Shown piece by piece: positions 46,151 to 57,900 of a stretch of 64,000 nt of DNA. Source of the stretch: Lytechinus variegatus (taxonomy: Eukaryota; Echinodermata; Echinoidea; Temnopleuroida; Toxopneustidae); assembly GCF_018143015.1 (NCBI RefSeq), contig NC_054757.1:6678501-6742500 (forward strand). The letters are read 5' to 3'. The position numbers and the translations under genes are program-made. The notes beneath the pieces were generated by a model. That model was not told the DNA's origin. It worked only from the letters and a program-made list of their open reading frames with translations, and did not search any database. Every line of letters begins with the position of its first letter. Position 1 is the first letter of the stretch.

Positions 46151-49100
46151 TTATTCTCCTTTACGTTTTCTCACATAGGCATGGTAATAAAAAGATGAGA
46201 ATAAATACAACATGGTAGCACCGTACATCAAGCAATAAACGCAGAACCCATGAAAGAGGTAGCCAATGACAGCATGCACCAGATCGACGACGAACTGCGT
46301 GATTTGGATCTCAGTTAGGTGTCGCTTCCAACTCGGGGCGCCACTGCCGAGAGGCCTCTGTGCCGTGTAGCCGTAGTAGAAGTAGAGACAGACGTGAACG
46401 AATGCGTTGATGGAGAGACCGAAAGCGACACCGGGTGTCGGGAAGTGATGGTAGCCGTAGTCGGAGAGGAGGACCATGCTGGCGTGGTGGTAGACGTGGA
46501 GGAAAGAGATCTGACGGCTCCTGTGGCGTAAGATCATGAACAAAGTGTCCAGAAGCTCTAGATGCTTGCTGCACCAGTACAGGAAGAAACTGCATGGTTG
46601 TTACACGGAGGAAAAGGAAAATACTGGGGATCAACAAATGCTCGAAAAACGAATTTATTAAACAAATGAACGAATGTATTGGTGACTATGTTCGACAAAA
46701 ATTATTTGTAACGATCGGCCAATTCGACCGTCGTTGCTATCCAATGCCTTTGGTTAATACCCGGGGGGCCACTTCCATTCACGAGTGGATACCATGCGCG
46801 ACCATGGGGTCTCGAAAAGCACCCTAAACACGTAATTTCCATATTCTGAAAATGCACCCCTTAACAAGTATTGGCGTGTGAAACCCTACCCTTAACAAGT
46901 ATTGGAAACAAAACGATACTCTTGGCAAATATTCCCTGAAATGAACCCCTGAACAAGTACAGGAATGTTTTATTGTTACGTGTCCTTCGGTCGTCGGCTT
47001 TACCTTATTTGGTTTAGTGCGACCCCACCTTCTACACCTCGCGCAAATAGGACTCTAAACACGTAGTGTTGGGGCAAAAAGGACATCCTTTATAAAACAT
47101 TCTAATTTTGTTTTATCATCCCCGCAAATTCGACCCTAAACACGTAATTTTCCGAGCGAAATAGATACCCTTTTTTCATTATTTTTGTGTTTTTGACACC
47201 CTTATCACGTTACGTACGTAACGTGCCCTATCGTGAAAAGGACATCCTTTTTACGTGTTTTTTTGGTCGCGCGTGGTATCCACTCGTCAATGTAAGTGGC
47301 CCCCCGGGGGTTAATACGTATTCATAATTCAAAACTCTTGCGTGGTCTGGGTCTGACCCTATATGGTTACTTCCTTTATGTTTTTTTTTAGTGTAAAGAG
47401 CTAATCGGATAAAGTCGTAAGAAGATCAAGAATCGAAGCAAAGCAACGAACAAGGCCCTGGGAACAATTAAACGGGGTTGCTGAAGTACTACAAGCAAGC
47501 AAAAAAAAAAGAAGAAAAAGGGAGAGGGTTACTACAAATGAAGTTTATTTCTGTCCAGATAAGTTTGACAAACAGACAAAAAGGTTTTCTCTACAAAATA
47601 CAGGTCACTTTGCTTATAATCATTTTTCCATGTTTAAACACCTATTAGAATTTATGGGGGTTCTACTTATGGAAAAATAATGCACGCAGCACCTCCAGCA
47701 CCCCGATTTCCAGGGCCATGGCCACGAGTTTGAAAATTCGACATCCATTTCGGAGACTTTTTTTCTGCAACGTTCAGAATCTATTGATAATGTCCGTCAA
47801 ATCACAATGGACAGATCAGGGGCCCGTTGCAGAAAGAGTTGCAATCAATTGCAACTCTAAAAAATCATGCGTAACTTGATTTTCAACCAATCAACAGCGC
47901 GCATTTGGGACTTGCGATTGATTTGTTGACTTGCGTTTAAACGCAACTCTTTCTGCAACGGGCCCCAGAGGTCACTGTCGAAAGATGGTGGAAGGGGACG
48001 GCATATCGTCTAAAACCGCAGCAGAAATTGCAAATATGTCGTTTGTTCATCAGAGTCCAGGGCGACACTAGCTGCAACTATTTTCGACAAAGGCTGCTTT
48101 GTTATGAAGGGGTTATGACAATAGATTCTCTGCGTTATAGAAAGTGTCTGCGAAGTGTTTGCTAGAATTCCCTAATGAGTCGATGCGCTTCGGCATAACA
48201 CTCACGCCCATTGATTAACATGACCAAGGAAAATTCAGTGTTAACGCAAATCATAAGCGCGGCTTCTGCTTGTTTGAAAATAATGGTTTACATTGATTTT
48301 GAATTTCGTAGTTGGGTTTAAACACATATGATTTCTTTTTTTTTTTGGGGGGGGGTAGCAGATCTATGAAAGTTGCAAGTCTTGGAATCCCATCGCTGTA
48401 TTCAACATTGTAAAAGCAGAAAAAAGAAGATATACTAACCTGTTTTTAAGCAAGTCGTTGCTCTCTTTCTGAAAGATGGACCCTGCTGCAATCATTCCCG
48501 CCACAGCACCAAACATAGTACATGCACTGATGAAACTACAGGTAAAGTTATACACCACCATGGTCTGAAAAAAAACAAGAAAATTATTCATGACATACAG
48601 TTTCCATTCGATTCAAGGAAGCTTTCAAAATGAGGACAATAAATTTTCATTTCATTTCATTTCATTTATTGGTTTCTGCAACACTTTTCATGAACATATT
48701 AACAAAGAAAATACAATAATAATATACATATAACTGACAAGCAAAACATACAAAAAAAATAATAATAATGCATTTTCTATTAAAACATCGATTATTAGAA
48801 GGTTGCAGGGGTTGCCACTATAAGCTGAGCTTGACTGCGTGGCAACCCCAGAAAACGATGATAATTATTCTTACTACATTATCTTAACGTAAGGGTGCAG
48901 GTGCATAATGACGGGGGAGGAGGGGGGGGGGGCGCTTGGTCCTCATAATGTATGCTTTATTTGTATTCTTATAGTTGTTGTTTTCCTGTTTTTTAAAACA
49001 TGTGTTTCATAAGATATATAGAAATAGCCTATTAACTTTGTGAATATTTATTCAATAGTAGTGATTTAATACCTTTTTTGAAAGGAGAAATGAATCTTAA

Positions 49101-51010
49101 CTGTTTCAGCGAACTTGGCAATGTATTCCATATGTCAGGCCCATGATGTCTAAGTGTTTTATGTGCTAATAATGTTCTAGGATTTTCTAGGTGAATGTTC
49201 TGACAAGTCCGTGTTGGATATGAATGTAAGTTGTTATTATACGAAAAGAAATCGGTAAATACAGAAGGAAGCAGTTTGTAATGATATTTATACATGAAAA
49301 TAGCTATTTGTATGGTATTTATATCATATATCTTATACGTTTTTAGACGATAAAAGAGGATCAGTGTGTGAAAGATATGTTGATTTTGTGCAGATTCTAA
49401 CAGCTTTCTTTTGTAATAAAAGTAAATGTTCAAGGTTGGTTTTACTACAGTTTCCCCAAATAAGGTTACAATAATTAATATATGGTAGTATCAATGCATT
49501 GTATATCATTAAAAGGGAGTGCTCTGGCAAAAAATACTTCAATTTGTATAATATTCCAATTCCTTTAGCCATTGATGAGGATATTTTGCTTACGTGTTGG
49601 TTCCATGATAAATGTTTGTCTATTGTTATGCCCAGAAATTTCACAGATTCTTTTTTATCTATTGGCTCATTGTCAATTAGAATGTCTTTGGGAAAATCGT
49701 CATTCCTATGATTGGCTTGAAAATGAACAAAATGAGTTTTACTTATGTTTAAGGATAACTTGTTACATTTAAACCACGACGAAACATTTTTTAGTTCTAA
49801 ATTCATTGTATTGATCAATTCATCTAAATTTCTGTGAGACAATAAAATGTTGGAGTCGTCAGCATATAAAATAAACGAAAGAATTTGGGAAGAATTTACT
49901 ATATCATTAATATATATCAAAAACAGAAGTGGCCCCAAAATCGAACCTTGTGGCACTCCACAATTAAGAAAGGACAACGGAGATTTAATATCATTAATTG
50001 AGACGAATTGTTGTCGATTTGAAAGATAACTTTTAATCCATGACCAGGCAACTCCACGTATTCCGTAATTATATAATTTATGTAATAAAATCTTATGATC
50101 AATGGTGTCGAAGGCTTTACTTAGATCCATAAATAAAGCGATTATATGACTTCTTTTTGAAAGGGAGTCAACAACATTATCAAGTAATTTAGTAATTGCA
50201 AAATCGGTTGACAATTTTTTTCTAAATCCGAATTGGGTTGGAATAAGAATTTTATTTAATGACAAAAAAGAATCCAATCGTTTGTACACAATTTTTTTCC
50301 AATATTTTTGATAAACATGGCAAAAGTGATATAGGACGATAATTAGTAACTTTAGTCGGGTCATCTTTTTTGTAAACTGGGACTACTTTTGCTACTTTTA
50401 ATAAATAAATAAATGGAAATAAAGAATAAATTTGACATTTAGATTGTTGAAAGTCAACCTACAGTTTTATTTCCTGAACAATGAAACACCTAAACGGTTG
50501 CATGCTGAGACCGATGGTTTTATTCAAAAGCCAAAAAGGTATTCATCAATTCAAGCACTTATGATTGACGTTGTTACTGTCCTCAGCGAATTGTTTTTAA
50601 ATCTATCCCGCAATCTTTTCTACGTACAAACCTATGTAATCACGTCAATCATGACATATATTAATGGCGTCACAATAATCATAATTCAGGCCGGTTGATA
50701 ACCACTATTTTCGAAACCTGTTAATCTTAGTTTTTACCAAGTAAACTATGTAGCTGGGGAGCAGAGACTTGCTGATATTTGTAGCTAATAGGATATTACT
50801 TCGTCACTTTGACTTTGAGTTTCAGAGCTAGGAGTCTTAAAGAAAATTGATAAAGTTAAAATCTACCTGTCGGAGAGAATATGGTTTGGTTATTCTTTGG
50901 TAGAATGGCGACAAAGCGACGAGGATGAGGTATATGACCATAACAGGGAATGACTGTAGACCAAGCAAGGTCTCTCCAACTTGGTAGAACCATTCAGTGA
51001 GCTCCGCCAT
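46151..51010 (-). CDS. compact ELOVL fatty acid elongase (HVYHH class)
   Basis: Three minus-strand exons: 51010-50867, 48564-48440, 46589-46151. GT/AG borders and phases (0, then 2) agree, giving 235 residues. Landmarks: a first helix near 21-37, Y53-N54, S97-K-H-L-E-L-L-D-T, histidine box H121-V-Y-H124-H125, N151-A-F-V-H with L-Y-F-Y-Y following, T182-E-I-Q-I-T-Q, and the basic tail K-R-K-G-E. HVYHH places it with ELOVL1/2/4/5/7; the exact orthologue is unclear. It is 35-60 residues shorter than usual members, mainly in the N-terminus and the second loop. Either it is a divergent compact enzyme or a small exon was missed, although the phases need none. The acceptor of the last exon could also be CAG at 46573, but the one used keeps F-F-L-Y-W-C. 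Introns hold a retrotransposon fragment and two DNA elements. Confidence 0.88.
46761..47308. mobile_element. DNA element copy 2, perfect 9-bp target duplication
   Basis: GGTTAATAC flanks both sides exactly (46752-46760 and 47309-47317). Inverted ends and interior match 37982-38536 closely. An exact 8-9 bp duplication fits hAT or Mutator-like transposition. It sits in the last intron of the compact elongase gene. Confidence 0.85.
47819..47966. mobile_element. 148-bp MITE (GGGGCCCGTTGCAGAAAGAG ends)
   Basis: The first 20 bases, GGGGCCCGTTGCAGAAAGAG, are mirrored at the right end (CTCTTTCTGCAACGGGCCCC). Inner TTGCAATC/GATTTG also pair. It lies in the last intron of the compact elongase gene. 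Confidence 0.85.
48625..50440 (-). mobile_element. 5'-truncated non-LTR retrotransposon with decayed reverse transcriptase
   Basis: Minus-strand RT domain between about 50400 and 49030. In order it shows K-V-V-P-V-Y-K-K, N-Y-R-P-I-S-L-L, F-M-D-L-S-K-A-F-D-T-I, G-V-P-Q-G-S-I-L-G-P-L-L-F and Y-A-D-D, then F-L-G-I, and a C-terminal domain with R-H-H-G-P-D-I-W-N. Frameshifts near 50300 (an A run) and near 49350 break the frame. The 3' UTR carries the hairpin GGGGTTGCCAC/GTGGCAACCCC and an AAATG repeat tail. It looks like a CR1/Jockey-group LINE; finer placement is not possible by eye. The endonuclease region is missing. It sits in the first intron of the compact elongase gene, in the same orientation, and is dead. 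Confidence 0.88.
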
Positions 51011-51976
51011 CTTATTTCAGCTTTCTAGTGGAAGGTCTCACAGGCCTAATTCATTCCCCATAGACTCATGTGTTAAATTGGCACTTTAAAAAATTCATAA
51101 AAAATAAGGATGAAATTCGGGGGTCGAATGTTTACTACCAGTGGATAGGATTTATATCTGGCAATCCATATCTGACCAGAAAAGGGTCCCTCGACCGGCT
51201 CATTTTAAAAATAAATTGGCGTGTTTGAAGACACCGTCGGGGGAGCAGATTCATCAACTCAAACAGCAAAATAGCCCTAATCCTTCCGCCAGTCATAATA
51301 TAGTCCAAAATTGGTGATATTTCTTCCCAATTAGGGAAAAGGAAGTTCAGTAATTACCAAAAATAGAATCAGTGTTAGATGGACAATCATATGCATACAC
51401 TTTGTCAATCAGCCATATCAAAATAAAAAAATAGCAATGGGTTGGCTCGAATGAATATCTATGGCCTACCACTAGTAATTAGGCCCGTGAGACCTGTAGT
51501 GGAAGATGGAAGATGGTGGACTCGATATGCAGTGGTTCGAATTCAACTTTCAAACCAGGGCTGGATAATTCGTTTGGAAAGTCATATAGGAGTATAATAA
51601 CAATTTGCAGCCTTCCACATAATCATGTCTCTTTGACGCAACGAGAACAATACTGATTATTGTATGGACGTAGCATTGGTCATAATGGGGGGGGGGGGTA
51701 CAGTGGTGTATCAGAACGTTATAATCCAAAGATTAGACAGGAATAATCGTCTTTCTGGGGATTTATTTCACTACTTCTGACATTTTACCATGCATATCAT
51801 CTCCATACACTGGTGATTGTATGTAGTGTAGCAACGGTTCAGCGGAACGACCAATTGTACAGAAACTGAAGCTTTCATTTGGTCTATATCCAAAGATGAC
51901 TTTAGGCGTGTTTGGGACCACTGTGCAGATCTCTGAATTGTAGCTTCTGCATCCCATGCGTATAGGCCTATAGCTG
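51011..51976. other. upstream flank of the compact elongase gene
   Basis: No further exon or clear promoter motif could be chosen. A G run lies at about 51687-51698. The sequence is otherwise unremarkable. Confidence 0.4.
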
Positions 51977-52280
51977 TTAAAAGTCAAGTCTACCCCCAAA
52001 ATTAAGATGATTCGAATCAATAGAGAAAAATCAAACAAGCAAAACGCTGAAAATTTCATCAAAATCGGATGATGAGTAGGAAAGTTAAGACAGTTGAAAG
52101 TTTCGCTTATTTTTCACAAAATGGTTATATACACAACTCAGTGATATGGAAATGGCAGATTTTAGGATGTCACTCATTCACTCTTTCTTTATTTTTTTGT
52201 TGATTGTTTGATTATAAAATATTTCAACTTGTACAGATTTGACGATAAGGACCATCTTGATTGAACCACAAAATTGTAAC
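51977..52280. mobile_element. foldback family C, left arm only
   Basis: Matches the left arm of 16243-16853 (AGAGAAAAATCAAACAAGC, GAAAATTTCATCAAAATCGG, GATGTCACTCATTCACTC). The right arm is lost at the junction with the neighbouring element. Confidence 0.65.
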
Positions 52281-52340
52281 AAGTGATGGAGCGCCTCTGG
52301 CAGTCTCACCTAGTTGCATTACTAGTACGTTATTCAATAA

Positions 52341-53332
52341 CAGTGCGTATCAAAAAAAAGTTTACACTTAGAAAAAATCCTGTAAAATTATACATTTGTA
52401 ATATCCTGAAGATTTTTCCACATTTTAACATTGGTATAGATCCATTTAAGCAAATGACGATATAACTGTCGAAAAATATTTCCGCTTGAGTGAGCACCAC
52501 CATTTACTTTTGAAAAGTTAGGGGGAAATGATTTGCGCAGAACTCTGAAATAGTTATGCGAATAAAAGTAGACCTTAATCATGAAGAACACGTGGAATTT
52601 AGCCAGTAAACTTGATTTGAAGATATCTTTTACCGTTTTTAACTTGTTTCCTTGGCCAAAACACTTCGAAGAGTGCATTGCACCCCACCCCACTCCCCCA
52701 CACACCGAGACCATCATGACGCTATTTGCATTACACTGAGCTGTGATTTACATGAAATGGCTAATTAGGCTTGATTTTCATTTTGTTAATCATTGACCAG
52801 CTTGGGAAAAGTGTGGAGAAACAAGTATTAAATGAAATATGAAATGTAGACCCACTTTAAATGATAAAAACTTAGTGAAAGACTGCTGCAGATGTCTGAT
52901 ATAAACTTTTGTTCAGATTCAGTTATGTCCTCAGATCCAGCTGGCACAAAAAAGGGTATAGGTTGTTCTTACTAAGTGTTGAAATTTCAATTTTGGTTTC
53001 AAAATTGTTACAAAATGCTTGAATGTATCCGTTTTATTTCAATTGACTAAAAATGCAAGGGAAACGTATAAGAAATGTTTCGCAGGGTAAGTTTGATTTC
53101 GCCCTTTGTCCTTGACACAGCGTGAAAATGAGCATCTGCTCAAACTGATTTCTGCGAGCTTTACAAAAATGGACAGTGCTCATTCAAGTGTAACACTCTG
53201 TCAAAACTTTTACTACCATTGGATAGATGAGACCCAAACCCAAGATTATATGTGAAAAAATTACCCACATGTTGTATATTTGTATAATTCCCAGGGCTTT
53301 TTCAAAGTGTAAACTTTTTTTGATACGCACTG
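52341..53332. mobile_element. non-autonomous Tc1/mariner-like element
   Basis: The ends CAGTGCGTATCAAAAAAAAG and its mirror, followed by TTTACACTT, are about 30-bp inverts. TA follows the right end; the left flank is AA. The CAGTG start is typical of mariner ends, and about 990 bp suits the superfamily. No transposase frame is present, so it is an internally replaced or decayed copy. Confidence 0.6.
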
Positions 53333-53389
53333 TATAGCAGCAGTGCTGACTTTGATTATTCACAAAAACACCATTTATATAATGATACA

Positions 53390-53962
53390 AAACTACATTC
53401 ATGGACCCTTAATGAAATTTTACCTTGATCATGTGACCTAAGACTTTTCAGTGATACTTGATTGCCCCTATGTCCACAATTCATAAACTATATCCACAAA
53501 CTTTGAAAGTTATATGACAGCAATTTAATAATTACCTTCAACATGGCCAAAGTTCATTGACCTCAATGACCTTTGACCTTGGTCATGTGACCCGAAACTC
53601 GCACACGATATTTACTGATACTTGATTACTCTTATGTCCAGGTTTCATGACTCAGAGCCATAAAAAGCAGTATTTGATTACCCTTATGGCCAAGTTTCAT
53701 GAACTTTGTCCATATACTTTCTAAGTTATGATGACATTTCAAAAACTTAACCTTTAAGATTTCGATATTGATCCCCAACACGGTCTAAATTTATTGACCC
53801 TAAATGACATTTAATGTCCACATTTCATGAACTAGGTCCATATACTTTCTAAGTTATGCTGTCATTTAAAAACTTAACCTTCGGTTAAGATTTGGTGTTG
53901 ACGCCGCCGCCATCGTCAGAAAAGCGGCGCCTACAGTCTCACTCTGCAATGCAGATGAGACA
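53390..53962. repeat. dispersed repeat with GACCTTTGACCTTGG motifs
   Basis: Contains repeated TTTCATGAACT-GTCCATATACTTTCTAAG phrases (three times) and ends in GACGCCGCCGCC, AAGCGGCGCC and CTCACTCTGCAATGCAGATG. I recognise the style as a repeat common in marine invertebrate genomes but cannot name the family. Confidence 0.5.
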
Positions 53963-55162
53963 AAAACAATGGTAGTTCCACATGTTCAGCAAGGAATAAA
54001 AATTGTTTTTATTACCAATTAGCACTCTCGTTTACCCCCTTACACTTTTTAAAATTCTGGTTGGGTAGGTTATAGCTTTCTGTATTTTTGTACCTGATTT
54101 TTTAAGAATTATGCCGAATGTAAAATTACATGCAATTAACAGTTTCTTTTTATAGCATATAGTCGTGTTTTTTTTTATTGATTTTCTTTGTTTCGTTTTG
54201 TTTCACTTGCTATTTTGTTCATTTTGTAAAAAGATGTTATTTTATCACTCTTTGTTAGGCCAGTCGTATAAAAAGTGTTTATATTCTTTGATTGTAACAC
54301 TTTACGTTGGATATGGAATCATTACAATAAACCTGAATCTTGAAATTTAAATGGGGCACTGCACAGAAAATGGTTCTTTTTTCGGAAATCACTGATTAGC
54401 AAACAAAATTGGATGTCATTCAGAAGGGGATGGGGGCACTTTTCAGAAAATTTCAGGTACACTGGAGCCTACATGGGGGGAGGGGGCTGGGGTGACTGGC
54501 AAGAGTACCCTCATTGGTTCGACATGGCCCCTACTCTCTTGTCCTCGTTTGAGGCTATGGACCTTAGACGACTTTGACAGGATATTCGGTCAAAGTACCT
54601 TACTTAATCGTGATATTTGTATTATTTGAACTGGGTTGACATAACGTCAAGATAACGGGGATAATTCTTATCAAATATTTCAATGCAAAGTCTAGCTATT
54701 GCGTGGCAGAATGCACTATAATCTGAAAAGTTATACCGTAATTAGGAGTATATAGACATTTTTTTCTTCCAAGGTATATTAGGAAGGTCATTGGATCATT
54801 TTTAGTATTATTATCTATACGATCATCAAACTGTTGTCACAGTAATGAGCAAGAATGACACTAGCCTATGGGAGGGGGGCATGTAGGCTACGGCATTTCT
54901 CTTGCACATTCAGAGATGGTTCTAGGGCAAGCAAAAGAAAAAGATGACCATGATGAGTGACGTCATTTATTTCTTAATTTAATAAAAAAAAGGGGTAAAA
55001 TATGGCTCTGTTTGATATACAGTACAGTACTTCTTCCTTTTTTATGTTTCTTTTCTCTTTTTTCTCTTTTTTGTTTTGTTTTTCAATACTCGAAAATCAG
55101 TAGGGGCTGACTTCGTCTGCCCTTTCACCCCGCCTTTCACGTCTCTTCCTTATATATGCAAA
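53963..55162. other. no gene seen
   Basis: AT-rich. 54160-54350 looks like a retrotransposon or gene 3' UTR (AATAAACC near 54325). G runs lie near 54475 and 54871. No exon is supported. Confidence 0.45.
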
Positions 55163-55474
55163 GTGGAGCGTTGTGGCCCAGTGGATTAGTCTCCGGACTT
55201 TGAAACAGGGGGTTGTGGGTTCGAATCCCAGCCATGGTGTAATTTCCTTCAGCAAGAAAGTTATCCACATTGTGCTGCACTCAACCCAGGTGAGGTGAAT
55301 GGGTACCTGGCAGGAATTTATTCCTTGAAATGCGTGTGCGCTGTAATCATAGTAATTACGGCAGCCAAGCTACAGCTGGGGTAATAATATCCAAGTCCTT
55401 TGGAAGCGCATAGAGACATTATTAATAATTGTGATATGCGCTATACAAGAACTGTTTATTATTATTATTATTAA
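55163..55474 (+). mobile_element. tRNA-derived SINE (plus), copy 3, full length
   Basis: The head GTGGAGCGTTGTGGCCCAGT with A box TGGCCCAGTGG and B box GGTTCGAATCCC, then the shared body. The 3' part ends GCGCATAGAGACATT, GATATGCGCTATACAAG, then (TTA)n. Pol III internal promoter boxes are intact. Family B starts five bases downstream. Confidence 0.9.
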
Positions 55475-55478
55475 AGTA

Positions 55479-56278
55479 CACTGCAAAAATTAACACCGGC
55501 CTAGTTTGTATATCGGAAAACACCCAGAGAGGCGTTGAAACAATACCGGTTTGGCACTTTAGCATTTGAGCAACATGATTTGAATGAAAAGGGAAAAATC
55601 CAACAAGCATCACACTGAAAATGTCATTAAAATCGGATGTATGATAAGAAAGTTATGACATTTTAAAGTTTTGCTTGATTTCACAAAACAGTTCTATTTA
55701 CATCCTGGTCGGTATACAAAAGAGTACACCGATGACGTCATCCACTCACTATTTCTTTTGAATTTTATCATATGAAATATTCGATTTTTCTCCTTATTGT
55801 CGAGTGAAACAGCAATTAATTCCTCCCTGAACATGTGCAATCAGCATTTTTACTACTATGGTTCAGTCAAGTTGGTCCTTATTGTCAAATCTGTAAAAAA
55901 TAGAATATTATATAATTCAAACAATAAAAAACAAAAGAAATACAGAGTGAGGGACATCATCGACTGTCTCATTTGCATGTCACTGAATTGTCCATATCAC
56001 TGTTTTGTGTAAAATAAGCGAAATTTTAAATGTCAAAACTTTTTTATTTTACATCCGATGTTGATGAAATTTTCAGTGTTATGCTTGTTGGATTTTTCTC
56101 TTTTTATTCAAATCAACTTTTTGATGGGGTGGACTTGTCCTTTAAAACAATATCGGTTTGATTCTAAACTGTCTGGTGTTGTTTCAACATGCACCTCTGC
56201 ATGATGTCACGGTTTTCCGACTGATAGATACCAGGCTCGTATTAAATTATCACCAGTGTTTTTTTTTGAAGTGTACAG
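55479..56278. mobile_element. foldback family B with family C nested in its centre
   Basis: The outer arms CACTGCAAAAATTAACACCG and ATCACCAGTGTTTTTTTTTG belong to family B. Between about 55555 and 56147 lies a family C element with GATGACGTCATCCACTCACT in the left arm and GGTGGACTTGTCCTTTAAA at its right end. The family B flanks AAACAATACCGGTTTGG and AAACAATATCGGTTTGA are near repeats on each side. Confidence 0.7.
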
Positions 56279-56435
56279 TGGTCGGTGATAAACAAAACGT
56301 TTGAAACTTGAAAATGTTAAAGTAACTTTAATAACACATCTCTAATAATAAGAAGGGCTGGATTTATTCGACGTTTTTCCATAGGATACAGAGCGTTGTT
56401 TTTCCTATATCATCAACATAATAGAATAATTATAC

Positions 56436-56716
56436 TTGCTTATAATTATAGCGCTTAACACTTACTTTGTCAGAAGTCTCTAAGCGCTCTACAGTATATG
56501 CAGCATAATTACCCTGGCTTTAGCAGTGCAGCTGTTACGCGCGCTGCGTTTCAAGGAATAAATTCCTGCCAGCTATCCATTTACCTAACCTGGGTTGAGT
56601 GCAGCACATTGTGGATCAATTTCTTGCTGAAGGAAATAACGCCATAGTTGGGATTCGAACCCACGACCCTCTGTTTCAAAGTCCGGAGACTAATCCACTG
56701 GGCTACAACGCTCCAC
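56436..56716 (-). mobile_element. tRNA-derived SINE (minus), copy 4
   Basis: Same family as the copies at 19236, 21680 and 55163. The head is at the right end (GTGGAGCGTTGTAGCCCAGT on the minus strand), the B box is GGTTCGAATCCC, and the tail AGCGCTTAGAGACTT is inverted near 56470-56495. Confidence 0.85.
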
Positions 56717-57129
56717 GCGTTGAATAGAATATCTCCCAATGTTTCTCATGAAAAAGCCCTTGGTCTTTTGACATAATGGCATGTATATCTTATTGTATTG
56801 GAAACTTAGATTTGGTAGCAAGGGAGCTTGTTTTAAGAAATACCAACTATAGAAACTCAACCGTTTGCAATATTATCAATTATGATGATTTGATAACAAT
56901 GAAAAAAAATTATAAGAGTTTACTTCCGATAAATTTCACTATCAAAATGGATTGGTGGAAATAACTATGTTGGTGAATGTGTCCTACCCCCCCCCCCCCA
57001 CCAAAAAAAAATCAAAATAAACTGAATTATTGATTAGAATCTACCAAAATTTTGCTTAATATTTTGAATCATTTGATTGAACATAAATATACATTCACCA
57101 ACACCATGGACCTGTGGTAGCTTCATGTC

Positions 57130-57366
57130 ACACTGCAAAAACTCCGGTGTTGATTTAACACCAGCTCGGAATCTTTATGTCCACACCAGAGAAGTATTGA
57201 ACAACACCAGTTTGGAATCAAACCGATGCTGTTTAAATAATATTTGGTGTTGTATAAACACCTATCTGGTGTTGGACCAAAATTAAACTGGTGTTGTTTA
57301 AAACTTCGATGTGGACACATATAGATTCCGAGCTGGTGTTAAATCAACACCAGAGTTTTTTGCATT
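57130..57366. mobile_element. foldback element, family B
   Basis: Near-identical to 38627-38876, with ends CACTGCAAAAACTCCGGTGT and ACACCAGAGTTTTTTGCA. The pairing of the two copies suggests a recently active family. Confidence 0.8.
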
Positions 57367-57658
57367 TCAACACATTTTGATGAATTCTTCTTAAAATTTT
57401 GAGGTCATTTATTTTCTCGTTTGCTACCTGCTATTAGAAAATATATACCCACTTATCATGGAATATAATGTACATGTAAAGTGTTTCATTCATGTCACCC
57501 TCAGTCAAATAATTAAAAAAATGAATTATGCATTTTGAAATAACCTGCTCTTAGAATCATTGAAAAAATGGTTGAAAAGTATGATTTGAATACATAATTT
57601 GCATAACAATCTCTACAATTGGCCCAATGCGTGCTACATGCCAACCATTCAGTTTGTA

Positions 57659-57900
57659 CACTGTAAAAACTGTGGTGTTAAAACTGAAACCAATTGGTGT
57701 TAATAGGGGACAACACCCCGAGATATTAAAATAACACCCTAGAGATTGAACATAACACCAAAGAGTGTAAATGTAACAACCATAGGTGTTGTAATAACAA
57801 CTATAGGTGTAAAACTAACACCACCAATTTAACACCGGTGTAAAATAACTGGTGTGGTCCTCTATGTACACCGGTTAACACCACAGTTTTTGCTGTGTAC
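57659..57900. mobile_element. foldback element, family A
   Basis: Ends ACTGTAAAAACTGTGGTGTT and AACACCACAGTTTTTGCTGT, with GTAC on both sides. The internal motif order is the same as at 5164-5402. Confidence 0.85.

Noticed and set aside
52388..52717. possible transposase frame within the mariner-like element
   Set aside because: The 109-codon minus-strand frame has no D-D-E/D pattern or helix-turn-helix I can see, so the element appears non-autonomous.
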